A stretch of 64,000 bases of DNA from Rhodospirillaceae bacterium (GTDB lineage Bacteria; Pseudomonadota; Alphaproteobacteria; SHVP01), in NCBI GenBank assembly GCA_002722055.1, contig PBKD01000014.1:142533-206532 (forward strand). Reading direction: 5' to 3'. The notes below the pieces were generated by a model that saw nothing but the letters and a program-made list of their open reading frames with translations, was not told the origin of the DNA and searched no databases. Positions 17,028 through 26,957 of the stretch are shown here, in pieces. Position 1 is the first letter of the stretch, and each line of letters begins with the position of its first letter. Made by a program: the position numbers and the translations under genes.

Positions 17028-17970
17028 TTTTACCTAAAAGATCAATGAAAGCTTTTTCAACAACCTCTACTTTTAAATCATACATATAACTTTTTTGACT
17101 TTTATAATTGTAATTTGGCAAAGATATAATTTCTTTAAAACTTCTCTCAGTTCTGACCCAAGCACAATTTTCCCCCCATGGAGCATAAACTTTCTCTGGA
17201 CTGGGTCCAAAAAGGCCCAAAGTTGGAATATTGCTTGCTGCTGCTAAGTGCATTAAACCTGAATCATTCCCAACAAAACAAATACATTTTTCCATACAAG
17301 CATAAACATCCAAAATATTAGTCTTTCCAATTAAATTTATATGTTCAATATTTGATAAATAGTCAATTAGTGGCCTGATCATGTGCATTTCTTCCGGCAA
17401 ACCAAATAAAGCTACAATAGAATTCTTTATGATCCCATCTCTGCCTGATATTTTTGAGATAAATTTAATAAAATTTTCTGCTGGCCATTGCTTCCCACCC
17501 CAATTAGCTGTTGGCGCAATTGCAATTATTTTTTTATTTTTTGGCATAAGATGATCAGCAATAATTTTATTTTTCTCACTGATATATATATGAGGAGCAA
17601 GGGGCTCATGTAAGTTAAATAATAAAGATAATGAGACTAATTGATGAACATTAGAAAGCTTTTTCGTAAAAATTTTTTTTGATTTCGTAAAAATTAAATA
17701 GCTAATTGCAGAAGACCTAAGATCAATCACAATATCCCAAAAATTTGGCAGAACCTTTATCCATAATTCTAACCAGTGTAGAGAATATTTTTTTTTATTC
17801 ATAATGATAATTTTTTCAATGTTTGGAGTCTCTTCAAAAATTGATGATGCAGCTTTTCCACAAGCAATTGTTATTTTTGATTCTGGGTTATTTTCAATCA
17901 ATAAATTTAAGGCGCCAGTAGACAAAATGGCGTCCCCAATTCTAGAAGAAGTAATAAATAAAATTTTCAA
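17014..17970 (-). CDS. Glycosyltransferase family 9 (heptosyltransferase-like)
   Basis: It begins MKILFITSSRIGDAILSTG, the GT9 N-terminal motif. It has IAIAPTANWGGKQWPAENF (nucleotide-sugar binding) and CFVGNDSGLMHLAAASNIPTLGLFGPSPEKVYAPWG, the family's signature D-SG-MH-A region. It would add heptose or a similar sugar to the LPS inner core. It overlaps both neighbours, by 4 and 14 bases, so it is translated with them. Confidence 0.9.
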   Translation of the reverse strand: MKILFITSSRIGDAILSTGALNLLIENNPESKITIACGKAASSIFEETPNIEKIIIMNKKKYSLHWLELWIKVLPNFWDIVIDLRSSAISYLIFTKSKKIFTKKLSNVHQLVSLSLLFNLHEPLAPHIYISEKNKIIADHLMPKNKKIIAIAPTANWGGKQWPAENFIKFISKISGRDGIIKNSIVALFGLPEEMHMIRPLIDYLSNIEHINLIGKTNILDVYACMEKCICFVGNDSGLMHLAAASNIPTLGLFGPSPEKVYAPWGENCAWVRTERSFKEIISLPNYNYKSQKSYMYDLKVEVVEKAFIDLLGKNEKK

Positions 17971-18458
17971 TTTAAACCTTCATTTAATTTACTATTTAGC
18001 TGGTTTATCCAGTTTTCTACTCTATTTTTATTCATACTAAAGTCAAAAAGTCCATACTTAGATCTACTATATATAATAAAACTAACATATCCGTCTAACT
18101 TTAAAAATTTTACATCAATTATGTCTGGAAATCTAAAAACCTTTGATTTTTGAACAAATTGGTAATGGTTTTTTTTATATTTAACAAATTTTACTCGCTG
18201 TGAAACATATATGATGTTTATTAAAATATTCTTTAACTTTACCATAGAAATTTCAATTTTTGGGGAGAATTTATTTGGCGTAACATTTTTACAATAGTCT
18301 TTTGGGCACAAAATATAACTATTATATTTTTTAGTATTTTCAAATTTTGTAAAATCAATATATATATTGCTATTTCCTGATTCTGCCGCCCCACTAGTAG
18401 ATAAAAATATAACTAGTGATATATTTATAAATAATATTTTAAATAATTTAAATTTCAT
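17967..18458 (-). CDS. DUF1499 family exported protein
   Basis: The signal peptide covers about residues 1-25 (LFINISLVIFLSTSGAAES). The mature part has CPKDYCKNVTPNKFSPKIEIS, YQFVQKSKVFRFPDIIDVKFL, SFIIYSRSKYGLFDFSMNKNRVENWI, the conserved pattern of DUF1499 proteins. The function of the family is not established. It is first in the glycosyltransferase operon, overlapping the GT9 gene by 4 bases. Its start abuts a palindromic region shared with divergent ygfZ. Confidence 0.8.
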   Translation of the reverse strand: MKFKLFKILFINISLVIFLSTSGAAESGNSNIYIDFTKFENTKKYNSYILCPKDYCKNVTPNKFSPKIEISMVKLKNILINIIYVSQRVKFVKYKKNHYQFVQKSKVFRFPDIIDVKFLKLDGYVSFIIYSRSKYGLFDFSMNKNRVENWINQLNSKLNEGLN

Positions 18459-18476
18459 ATAATATAAGTATATTAT
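18459..18476. promoter_or_regulatory. Palindromic divergent promoter region between the DUF1499 gene and ygfZ
   Basis: ATAATATA-AG-TATATTAT is an 8-bp inverted repeat with a two-base centre. It begins directly upstream of the DUF1499 ATG and lies 24 bases before the ygfZ start. It supplies -10-like hexamers in both directions. It may be a symmetric divergent promoter or an operator; AT-rich sequence makes chance palindromes common. Confidence 0.35.
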
Positions 18477-18499
18477 TTATCATCTGAATGGAAAAATAA

Positions 18500-19390
18500 A
18501 TGATAAAAAAATATATATCACAACTCTTCAACAGATCTATAATTAGTGTTTCTGGTTCGGAATCAAGGAATTTTTTACAGGGACTAATTTCAAACGATAT
18601 TAACCTAGTTGACTCTGAAAAGATGATTTTTTCTGGTATGTTTAACCCTCAAGGAAAGTTCTTTTCTGATTTTTTCATTTTCCAGCCAGATAAAAAAAAT
18701 CTTGACATACTCTATATTGACTCTAATTCAAACCAAACCGATGATATCATTACAAAACTTAATACTTATAAATTAAGATCAAAAATTGATATAAAAGAAA
18801 TATCTGATAAATTCTCTTTTTTTTCAATTATTAATATTAATAAACAAATTTTTTTAGAGAATGATAAAAATAATTTATTAAAAAATTGTATTATTCATAA
18901 CGACCCTAGGTTAGAAAAACTTGGAAAAAAAATTTATGTCCCAAAAGAACTAGAAGAAAGGTTTATTAATCAATTCAGTAATTTTTTTAAAAAAGATTTT
19001 TATGAAATAAATAGAATTCAATTAGGAATTCCTGATGGGGTAAGTGACATCATTCCAAATAAGGATTTCCCTCTAGATTTTGGATATGATCAACTTAATG
19101 CAATATCTTTTTCTAAAGGGTGCTATATAGGCCAAGAAATTACAGCAAGAACTCATAATAGAGCCAAACTAAAGAAGAAAATTTTTCTGGTTAAATCTGA
19201 ACAAAAATTACCTGATTTTAATTCTCAAATTTACTACAAAGGGAATAAAGTAGGCAAGATGCTAAGTAAACTTTGTGGAACTGGAATCGCATTGCTTGAT
19301 AAAAGTTTAACCGAGGAGTGCATAAAAAATAAAGAATTTTTAGAGTCTGATAATATCAAAATAACACCCTATATAACATCCTGGAACTAG
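18500..19390 (+). CDS. ygfZ: YgfZ/GcvT-like folate-binding protein
   Basis: Folate-dependent factor for assembly or repair of Fe-S proteins. The hallmark KGCYIGQEITARTHNRA near residue 209 is the conserved K-G-C-Y-x-G-Q-E motif of YgfZ, with the essential Cys. The N-terminal FLQGLISNDINLV matches the GcvT-like folate domain. Its 296 residues are usual. It is divergent from the glycosyltransferase operon and convergent with ppdK, ending 4 bases short of it. Confidence 0.9.
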   Translation: MIKKYISQLFNRSIISVSGSESRNFLQGLISNDINLVDSEKMIFSGMFNPQGKFFSDFFIFQPDKKNLDILYIDSNSNQTDDIITKLNTYKLRSKIDIKEISDKFSFFSIININKQIFLENDKNNLLKNCIIHNDPRLEKLGKKIYVPKELEERFINQFSNFFKKDFYEINRIQLGIPDGVSDIIPNKDFPLDFGYDQLNAISFSKGCYIGQEITARTHNRAKLKKKIFLVKSEQKLPDFNSQIYYKGNKVGKMLSKLCGTGIALLDKSLTEECIKNKEFLESDNIKITPYITSWN

Positions 19391-19394
19391 TAAT

Positions 19395-22064
19395 TTAATT
19401 TTTCTTTGATTTTATTGCAGCTTGAGCAGCCGCCAACCGAGCTACTGGAACTCTATATGGGGATGCTGAGACGTAATCAAGGCCAACCTCATGAAAGAAA
19501 TTAATTGATTCAGGATCACCTCCGTGTTCACCACAAATCCCAATTTTAAGATTATTATTTGTCTCTCTACCTAAGTCATGGCCTATTTTCACTAATTTAC
19601 CAACACCATTTTGATCAATAGAAATAAAAGGATCTATTGAAAAGATTTCATTATTCAGATAGTCATCTAAAAAACTTGATGAATCATCCCTACTAATTCC
19701 TAACGCTGTTTGAGTAAGGTCATTAGTACCAAAACTAAAGAAATCTGCATTTATTGCTATTTCGTCTGCACATAGAGCAGCACGTGGCAGTTCAATCATA
19801 GTTCCAACATAGTAATCCAAAGATATTGGATTTTCTTTTTTTATTTGATCTGCAACATTGTCTATTTTTTGTTTCAATAAATTAAACTCATCCTTTGTGG
19901 CAACTAAAGGTATCATAACTTCAGGATAAACTCTTTCACCTGTCTCATTTATAACCTCAATAGCTGCTTCAAAAATTGCTCGCGCTTGCATTTCATATAT
20001 TTCAGGATAAGATATTCCTAATCTACAACCTCTATGCCCAAGCATTGGATTCACCTCTTTAAGAGCTTCTGACCTTCTTTTTAGATTGCTGCTTTTAATA
20101 CCTGAAATTTTAGCAATCTCATCAATTTCATCATCTTTATTTGGAAGAAATTCATGCAATGGAGGATCTAGCAGCCTAATTGTGACAGGGAGCCCCTTCA
20201 TGATTTTAAAAATTTCTTTAAAATCATTTTTTTGAAAAGGAAGTAATTTGGATAAAGCAGATTTTCTTCCAATTTCATCCTCAGATAGTATCATTTGTCT
20301 AACATATATTATTCTATCTGCATCAAAAAACATGTGCTCTGTCCTACAAAGACCTATCCCTTCAGCTCCAAACTCACACGCAATCTTAGCATCTGCAGGA
20401 GTTTCTGCATTTGTTCTTACTTTCAATTCCCTATATTGATCTGACCAATTAATTATCTTCATAAAATCTTCATTTAATTCTGGTTTAATCATAGGAGCTT
20501 CTCCAAAAATAACTCTACCTTTACTACCATCAAGTGTTATAAAATCTCCCTCTCTATAAACTTTAGAACCAACAAAGAAACATTTTTCTTCATAACTAAT
20601 TCTTATTGAAGAAACTCCTGAAACACACGGAGTGCCCATACCTCTCGCAACCACAGCTGCATGACTAGTCATTCCACCTCTACTTGTTAAAATACCTTCA
20701 GCAGCATGCATGCCATGAATATCTTCCGGACTAGTTTCCTCTCTAACTAGAATAACTTTCTTTCCCGAAGATTTTTGTATTTCAGCTTCATCAGCAGAAA
20801 ACACAATTGAACCAGAGGCTGCTCCGGGGGAAGCTGGTAAACCACTAGCAATAATTTCTAAAGATATGTTTGGGTCAATCATTGGATGAAGTAATTGATC
20901 AAGAGATGATGGATCTATTCTTGTTAGAGCTGTATCTTGATTTATTAAACCTTCAGAGACCATATCAACAGCAATTTTAATTGCTGCTCTAGCAGTTCTT
21001 TTTCCATTTCTTGTCTGTAGCATCCAGAGCTTACCTTTTTGAACTGTAAATTCTATATCTTGCATATCTCTATAATGTTTTTCTAATTTATGGTATATGC
21101 TAACTAGCTCAGAAAAAACCTCTGGCATAACCTCTTCCATAGATGGCTGATCAGACCCTTCTTTAATTCTATCAGACTTTGTTAAGTTTTGCGGAGTTCT
21201 TATACCTGCTACAACATCTTCACCTTGCGCATTAATTAAAAATTCACCAAAAAAAGATTTTTCACCTGTTGAAGGGTTTCTAGTAAATGCCACACCAGTA
21301 GCAGATGTTTCTCCCATATTTCCAAAAACCATAGCCTGAACATTAACTGCAGTTCCCCAACTCATAGGAATATTATTTATCTTTCTATAAGTTATAGCTC
21401 TCTGATTCATCCAAGAACTAAAAACAGAGCCAATAGCTCCCCACAATTGCTCAATTGGCTTCTGGGGAAAGTCTAAGTTTGTCTCAGCCTTAACTATTTC
21501 TTTAAATTTTTTAACTAAATCTATTAAGTTGGTAGAGTCTAAATCACTATCATTTTCGACACCTTTAGATAGTTTCATTTCCTCAAGGATTTTTTCAAAC
21601 TTATAATGAGAAACACCCATTACTACATCACCATACATTTGAATGAAACGTCTATAACTATCCCAAGCAAATTTATCGTTACCACTGGCAGCTACAAGGC
21701 CTTGAACTGTTTCATCATTTAGACCTAAATTCAATACTGTATCCATCATGCCTGGCATGGACGCCTTCGCCCCTGACCTCACAGAAACAAGAAGTGGGTT
21801 TTTTCTATTACCAAAACTTGCCTCAGTAATTTTTTCTATTTTTTTTATTGCTAAATTTACCTGTTCTGATAATTCTGCTGGGTACTTTTTATTTTGCTTA
21901 TAATAAGCATCACATACTTCAGTTGTAATTGTGAATCCAGGTGGCACTGATAAACCTAAATTACTCATTTCAGCTAAATTAGCACCTTTTCCTCCAAGCA
22001 AATCTTTCATAGAGGCATTTCCTTCTGCCTCCTTATTACCGAAAGTATATACCCATTTGCCCAT
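19395..22064 (-). CDS. ppdK: Pyruvate, phosphate dikinase
   Basis: Interconverts pyruvate + ATP + Pi with PEP + AMP + PPi. Domains in order: N-terminal ATP-grasp (LLGGKGANLAEMS, VRSGAKASMPGMMDTVLNLG), the swivelling phosphohistidine domain (GGMTSHAAVVARGMGTPCVSG, catalytic His after TS), and a PEP/pyruvate TIM barrel (GLCRTEHMFF, MLGHRGCRL, SFGTNDLTQ, GICGEHGGDP). At 889 residues it is full length. GGGAGA lies 6 bases before the ATG. It follows glyS by 10 bases, a common order in Alphaproteobacteria. Confidence 0.97.
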   Translation of the reverse strand: MGKWVYTFGNKEAEGNASMKDLLGGKGANLAEMSNLGLSVPPGFTITTEVCDAYYKQNKKYPAELSEQVNLAIKKIEKITEASFGNRKNPLLVSVRSGAKASMPGMMDTVLNLGLNDETVQGLVAASGNDKFAWDSYRRFIQMYGDVVMGVSHYKFEKILEEMKLSKGVENDSDLDSTNLIDLVKKFKEIVKAETNLDFPQKPIEQLWGAIGSVFSSWMNQRAITYRKINNIPMSWGTAVNVQAMVFGNMGETSATGVAFTRNPSTGEKSFFGEFLINAQGEDVVAGIRTPQNLTKSDRIKEGSDQPSMEEVMPEVFSELVSIYHKLEKHYRDMQDIEFTVQKGKLWMLQTRNGKRTARAAIKIAVDMVSEGLINQDTALTRIDPSSLDQLLHPMIDPNISLEIIASGLPASPGAASGSIVFSADEAEIQKSSGKKVILVREETSPEDIHGMHAAEGILTSRGGMTSHAAVVARGMGTPCVSGVSSIRISYEEKCFFVGSKVYREGDFITLDGSKGRVIFGEAPMIKPELNEDFMKIINWSDQYRELKVRTNAETPADAKIACEFGAEGIGLCRTEHMFFDADRIIYVRQMILSEDEIGRKSALSKLLPFQKNDFKEIFKIMKGLPVTIRLLDPPLHEFLPNKDDEIDEIAKISGIKSSNLKRRSEALKEVNPMLGHRGCRLGISYPEIYEMQARAIFEAAIEVINETGERVYPEVMIPLVATKDEFNLLKQKIDNVADQIKKENPISLDYYVGTMIELPRAALCADEIAINADFFSFGTNDLTQTALGISRDDSSSFLDDYLNNEIFSIDPFISIDQNGVGKLVKIGHDLGRETNNNLKIGICGEHGGDPESINFFHEVGLDYVSASPYRVPVARLAAAQAAIKSKKN

Positions 22065-22074
22065 TCTTATCTCC

Positions 22075-24147
22075 CTAAATACCCTCTAGTTTTGAAAAAT
22101 CAGCTACTTTATTAAACGTATTTCTAATCATTGCCAATAACTGAAGGCGGTTTTTTCTAATTAACTTATCAGATGAATTGACTTTTACATACTTAAAAAA
22201 ATTATCAATAGGATTATTTAGATGTGATAATTCCTCCATTGACTCTGAAAATTTCTCTAAACTGATATACTTTAGAGTATTTTTTGAGACTTCTTGTAGT
22301 TTTTCATACAGCTTATTTTCTTCATCTTGCTCAAATATTTCAATTGATGGTTCATCGCCATATATATATGAATCTTTTTTTTCTTCAATTAATAATATAT
22401 TATGAGCCCTCTTATAACCTCCTAATAGATCATCAACTCCAAACAAGTTTACAAATTTGTTAAGAGCCATAACTCGAGACATGACATTTGGTAAATTATC
22501 TGTACTCAGAAATGGAACTGAGGCTGCAATTATATCATACTTTATCCCTTTATTTTTCAAGTAGGAAACTAATCTTGATTCTATAAAAATCATAATTTCT
22601 CGACAAATATTACCTACATTAGTATCTATACCCTGATCAATGAAGCTATCAAGTGATAATGAAAATAATGAATTTAAATTTATTTTTAAATTATTCTCTA
22701 TAATGATGCGAATTATTCCTAGGGCAGATCTTCTCAAACCATATTGATCTCCTGAACCAGTAGCTCTCTCTCCTGCAATATAAAAACCAGTTAAAGAGTC
22801 GACTTTATCAGCTAAAGCAATTGTAACTGTCACGGGCTTTGAGGGGCAAGTATCATTAGGCCCAACTGGAGAGTAGTGATCTCTGATTGCATCACTCACT
22901 TCATCACTTAGGCCTGACGATTTTGCAAGATAACCTCCAATCTTACCTTGTAATTCAGGAAATTCTGTAACAGTCTCAGACAACAGGTCCGATTTACATA
23001 GTCTAGCAGCGGTATCTATATGAAAGGCAGATTCACCATAATTTTTACTATATATTTTCTCGGATAGAAATTTTATCCTACCCACTTTCATACTCATATC
23101 TCCAAGTTCTCTGTGAAAAACTATTTTAGATAAATTGATAGAGAAATACTCTAAACCTTTTGTAAGATCATTTTTGTAAAAAAAACTTGCATCTGAAAGC
23201 CTTGCCTTTAAAACTCTTTCATTTCCTTTAATAACTACGGGCTCACTCTCTTCTGAAATTATATTTGTAATAATGATAAATTTCTCTGCAATTTTTTCAT
23301 TTTGATACAGAGTAATATATTTTTGATGGGTGCGAATCGAAACCTCTAATATTTTTTGAGGTAAGTTCATGAATTCTTTATCTATTGAACCAACCAAAGC
23401 CTTAGGCCATTCAACTAAACCGGTAAGCTCATTAATTAAATTCATATCATTTAAGAGTTTTAGCTCATAGGATTTTGATATTTCTTCTACTTGTTTAATA
23501 ATTTCTTTTCTTCTTTGATTCTGATCGAACATAACCTTACTATTAATCATGCTAATTTGATAATCAGAAAAACTTTTTACTGGAATTTCCTTTTCAGAAA
23601 AAAATCTATGACCATAAGTCAAGTTTGAGGACTGAGTTAAGCCATATTGAAATTTTATAACTCTTTCATCATATAGACATAAAATTGATTTGATTGGTCT
23701 TACCCATCTTACAGAATCTGAGCCCCACTTCATAGACTTTGGCCAAGATACTTTAGAGAGTAAATCAGGTAATATTTCAGCTAATAAATCTTTTGTGTAT
23801 TTTCCTTTCTCTTCAATTAAAGCAAAGTAAAATTTACCCTTTTTAATATCCCGTATCTCAACTTCATTTATTTTTTTTCCTACTGATTTTAGAAAACCAT
23901 TAATAGCCACTTCAGGAGATTCAATACTTGGTCCTTTTTTTTCTTCAATACTATCAGCCTGCTTCCTGTCAATTCTCTCAATGAAAATAACCAATCTTCT
24001 AGGGGTGTAAAAGCATCTTGGATTGATAAACTGTAATTTTAAATCAGTTAAAATTTTACAAATTAAATTTTTAAGATTTTCAGCAGCAAAATCCTGAAAG
24101 TTAGCTGGAATTTCCTCAGAGTGAATCTCTAATAAAAACTCTGTCAT
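22075..24147 (-). CDS. glyS: Glycine--tRNA ligase beta subunit
   Basis: Beta chain of the bacterial (alpha-beta)2 glycyl-tRNA synthetase, with tRNA recognition and HD-like regions. Landmarks are LLEIHSEEIPA at the start, RRLVIFI, MKWGSDSVRWVRPI, LPQKILEVSIRTHQKY, ADKVDSLTGFY and GLRRSALGIIRI. At 690 residues it is full length. GAGG precedes the ATG by 5 bases. It sits 7 bases after glyQ. Confidence 0.97.
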   Translation of the reverse strand: MTEFLLEIHSEEIPANFQDFAAENLKNLICKILTDLKLQFINPRCFYTPRRLVIFIERIDRKQADSIEEKKGPSIESPEVAINGFLKSVGKKINEVEIRDIKKGKFYFALIEEKGKYTKDLLAEILPDLLSKVSWPKSMKWGSDSVRWVRPIKSILCLYDERVIKFQYGLTQSSNLTYGHRFFSEKEIPVKSFSDYQISMINSKVMFDQNQRRKEIIKQVEEISKSYELKLLNDMNLINELTGLVEWPKALVGSIDKEFMNLPQKILEVSIRTHQKYITLYQNEKIAEKFIIITNIISEESEPVVIKGNERVLKARLSDASFFYKNDLTKGLEYFSINLSKIVFHRELGDMSMKVGRIKFLSEKIYSKNYGESAFHIDTAARLCKSDLLSETVTEFPELQGKIGGYLAKSSGLSDEVSDAIRDHYSPVGPNDTCPSKPVTVTIALADKVDSLTGFYIAGERATGSGDQYGLRRSALGIIRIIIENNLKINLNSLFSLSLDSFIDQGIDTNVGNICREIMIFIESRLVSYLKNKGIKYDIIAASVPFLSTDNLPNVMSRVMALNKFVNLFGVDDLLGGYKRAHNILLIEEKKDSYIYGDEPSIEIFEQDEENKLYEKLQEVSKNTLKYISLEKFSESMEELSHLNNPIDNFFKYVKVNSSDKLIRKNRLQLLAMIRNTFNKVADFSKLEGI

Positions 24148-24154
24148 AAGTTCC

Positions 24155-25021
24155 TCAATTTTTTACCCAAAGGTCACAACATAGTTTTGTAAGAGATCTA
24201 ACTCTACTGATGTACTTAGCTCTTTCAGAAACACTTATAACTCCTCTTGAGTCTAGAAGATTAAATAAATGACTTGCTTTAATGCATTGATCGTAAGCAG
24301 GTAAGGCTAACTTATTATTTATTAAATCACTACATTGAGATTCAGCGTCTTCAAAATGCTTGAGAAGGGTTTTTGTATTTGCACTATTAAAATTATAGTC
24401 GGAAAATTCCTTCTCTTGTCTTTTATATACATCGCCATAAGATTTACCACCATCTTCTTTGGACAAACCGTTCCAATTTATATCATATACATTATCAATT
24501 TCTTGAATATACATCGCTAGCCTCTCTAAGCCATATGTGATTTCTCCAGGTATTGGGTTACAATCTATACCTCCCACCTGTTGAAAGTAAGTAAACTGAC
24601 TAACTTCCATACCATCACACCACACCTCCCATCCAAGGCCCCAAGCACCTAAAGTAGGACTCTCCCAATCATCTTCTACAAATCGAATATCATGCTTTCT
24701 AAAATCAATACCAATAATACCTAGACTCTCTAAATATAAATCTTGAAAATTTGAGGGAGAAGGTTTCATAATAACTTGAAACTGGTAGTATCTCTGCAAC
24801 CTATTAGGATTATCACCAAATCTTCCGTCAGCTGGACGTCTTGATGGCTGAACATATGCAGCATTCCAAGAATCTGGGCCCAAGGACCGCAGAGTTGTAG
24901 CAGGGTGAAAAGTTCCTGCTCCAACCTCTAGATCATAAGGCTGTAAAATCACACAACCAACATCACCCCAAAATTTTTGGAGAGATAATATTATAGATTG
25001 AAAAGACATAGACTTTGACAA
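24155..25021 (-). CDS. glyQ: Glycine--tRNA ligase alpha subunit
   Basis: Catalytic class II alpha chain. It has [25 protein letters not shown] and [56 protein letters not shown] and [12 protein letters not shown], all diagnostic. The start is taken as TTG at 25019-25021: it follows the upstream stop by one base and gives the few residues usual before SFQ. An ATG at 25009 is the alternative. Co-transcribed with glyS. Confidence 0.96.
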   Translation of the reverse strand: MSKSMSFQSIILSLQKFWGDVGCVILQPYDLEVGAGTFHPATTLRSLGPDSWNAAYVQPSRRPADGRFGDNPNRLQRYYQFQVIMKPSPSNFQDLYLESLGIIGIDFRKHDIRFVEDDWESPTLGAWGLGWEVWCDGMEVSQFTYFQQVGGIDCNPIPGEITYGLERLAMYIQEIDNVYDINWNGLSKEDGGKSYGDVYKRQEKEFSDYNFNSANTKTLLKHFEDAESQCSDLINNKLALPAYDQCIKASHLFNLLDSRGVISVSERAKYISRVRSLTKLCCDLWVKN

Positions 25022-25022
25022 T

Positions 25023-25244
25023 TTAACACCAAGGACAATTACTTATTTTACAATCTAAATTTACATTAGTTGAAATATAATTACGACATCTATCACAAAA
25101 TTGTGTATTAAGAACTTTATAATTATTATTTTCCATTTTACTTTTCTTAAATCTTAATGATTTACTAAAGGTATTAAACAAAAAAATAACACCTAAAACT
25201 AATAAAACTGTAAATACTACTTTTGAAAAACTAATTCCTAACAT
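25023..25244 (-). CDS. Small membrane-anchored protein with Cys pairs (unknown)
   Basis: 73 residues with one transmembrane helix at about 5-27 ([18 protein letters not shown]), a basic stretch, then a Cys-rich tail: Cys50-x2-Cys53, Cys65 and Cys70-x2-Cys73. The two CxxC pairs look like a small zinc-ribbon facing the cytoplasm. It lies between the S49 peptidase and glyQ, 6 bases from one and 1 base from the other, so it is expressed with them. No function is recognised. Confidence 0.7.
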   Translation of the reverse strand: MLGISFSKVVFTVLLVLGVIFLFNTFSKSLRFKKSKMENNNYKVLNTQFCDRCRNYISTNVNLDCKISNCPWC

Positions 25245-25250
25245 AGAAAC

Positions 25251-26075
25251 CTACAAACCAAACCTTGACCAGACAGAGCGGGAGTGAATTGATTCAATTA
25301 CCGCATCAGTTAAACAAGTCATTGCATGATTATTGTTATTCAGCCCCAACCTTCTTCTTACCCAACTTTGCTCAAATCCAAAGATTTTAAACTTGACTTT
25401 TTCACCATACTTTTCTCTCATTGTAGAGTAAATATCCCCTAATTCGTCTACTAATCCAAAATCTCTAGCCTTGGAACCACTCCAGAATTCACCAGTGAAT
25501 AATTCAGACTCTTCTCCATTAAGCCTATTTTTTCGCCTCAATCTAACAATTGATTTAAAGTTTTCATGAATTTCATTTTGTAATCGTTTTAATCTCTCAA
25601 CATCTTCTGTCTTTTCAGAAATAAATGGATCGAGAAAAGATTTACTATCCCCAGATGTATGAAGACGCCTTTCAATTCCAATTTTTTTTATTAATTCCTG
25701 GAAGCCAAAGCCACCTGAAATAACGCCTATCGAACCAATAATTGAGTTCTTATCTGCGTAGATTTTATCACCAGCACAGGCTAACCAGTAGCCACCTGAA
25801 GCTGCAACATCTTGAGTAAATGAAGTAACATTTAGTTTTTTCTCATCTGCAAGAAGCCTAATTCTTTTGTAAATTAATGAGGTCTGAACCGGAGAACCGC
25901 CCGGACAGTTTATATCTAATACAACCTCTCTTATTCCTTTTTGTCGAAAGGCCTGATCAATAGGTTTTGCCATAGTTAATATATTTAGACTTTTAGATCC
26001 ACTTGATAAAGTTCCATTTAACCTAAGTATAGAAACTACATTTTTATTTTTTTTTAATATATTAAAAATTTTCAT
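25251..26075 (-). CDS. S49 family serine peptidase (SppA/SohB-like, short form)
   Basis: Signal-peptide-peptidase-type fold: VLDINCPGGSPVQTSLIYKRI, TQDVAASGGYWLACAGDKIYA with the catalytic Ser in AASGGYW, and SIIGSIGVISGGFGFQELIKKIG. Its 274 residues match the short alphaproteobacterial form. There is no clear N-terminal membrane helix, so location is uncertain. AAGG precedes the ATG by 8 bases. Next to trmN6 and glyQ as in many relatives. Confidence 0.88.
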   Translation of the reverse strand: MKIFNILKKNKNVVSILRLNGTLSSGSKSLNILTMAKPIDQAFRQKGIREVVLDINCPGGSPVQTSLIYKRIRLLADEKKLNVTSFTQDVAASGGYWLACAGDKIYADKNSIIGSIGVISGGFGFQELIKKIGIERRLHTSGDSKSFLDPFISEKTEDVERLKRLQNEIHENFKSIVRLRRKNRLNGEESELFTGEFWSGSKARDFGLVDELGDIYSTMREKYGEKVKFKIFGFEQSWVRRRLGLNNNNHAMTCLTDAVIESIHSRSVWSRFGL

Positions 26076-26098
26076 AATTATTAACCTTATATACTACC

Positions 26099-26863
26099 TC
26101 AACAATCTGCAAGAGGTTCCGCAAGCTTCAGAGTTTTCCCTCTACGTAAAATATCTTCAGCACGACTAGTGAAACCATTAGTTTCTTTTTGGTGAAGCTC
26201 AAAGGAGTAAATTTTTTTTACCCTCTCATCTCCTTTTAACCAACCCTGAACTATTACTCTTTTAGGGTATTCACCCTCTCTAGGCAAAAGATTCAAAACC
26301 CTTAGAGTGAAAAAAATTTCAGAAAAAACACTAATAATTTCATGATATCTATAATATGGAATAATTAGAGTAAAGCTACCACCTATCTTTAGCAAATCAA
26401 CACAATACCTTATCCATTCTTTTAGAGAAACTTTACTCTCATGGAAAGCTACTCTCTTTCCTAAATTATTTGGCAATTGGTTCACTTTTTTCTCATAAAA
26501 AGGTGGATTAGTAACGATATGATCAAATTTTTTTCCTGAAAAAACACAGCCTAAATTCGATATATCTGAGTCAATAACAGTGATTTGACCTGTAAGTTGA
26601 TTTATAATTATGTTTTCTTTTAAAAGTTCTACATGGGCTGGGAAGTTTTCAACAGCAAAAATATCAAGTTTTTCTGGTCTTTTTGCGAGTACTAATGATA
26701 TTGCTCCTGTGCCAGCTCCAATATCTAGAATACGGTTTTTTTCTATTCCTGGCGTTGCAGCAGCTAGAAAAATACTATCTGAGTTAATCCTATACCCATA
26801 TTTAGGCTGTTTGATTATAATTGAACCTCCTAAAATGGTATCTCTCGTGTATTCAATATTCAT
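26099..26863 (-). CDS. trmN6: tRNA1(Val) (adenine(37)-N6)-methyltransferase-like protein
   Basis: SAM-dependent methyltransferase with motif I ILDIGAGTGAISLVLAKR and the N6-adenine catalytic motif TNPPFYE. The N-terminal TRDTILGGSIIIKQPKYGYRINSDSIFLA matches YfiC/TrmN6 proteins, which modify A37 of tRNA1(Val). Divergent from ispB, with a short intergenic region. The substrate is a family inference. Confidence 0.85.
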   Translation of the reverse strand: MNIEYTRDTILGGSIIIKQPKYGYRINSDSIFLAAATPGIEKNRILDIGAGTGAISLVLAKRPEKLDIFAVENFPAHVELLKENIIINQLTGQITVIDSDISNLGCVFSGKKFDHIVTNPPFYEKKVNQLPNNLGKRVAFHESKVSLKEWIRYCVDLLKIGGSFTLIIPYYRYHEIISVFSEIFFTLRVLNLLPREGEYPKRVIVQGWLKGDERVKKIYSFELHQKETNGFTSRAEDILRRGKTLKLAEPLADC

Positions 26864-26957
26864 AAATTAATTAAACCAATTTTGACTTTGTAAAAAACAA
26901 TACTTATTATCTTGATGCTGAAGTAAATATAATTTAATTTTGAATGAGAGGCAATTT

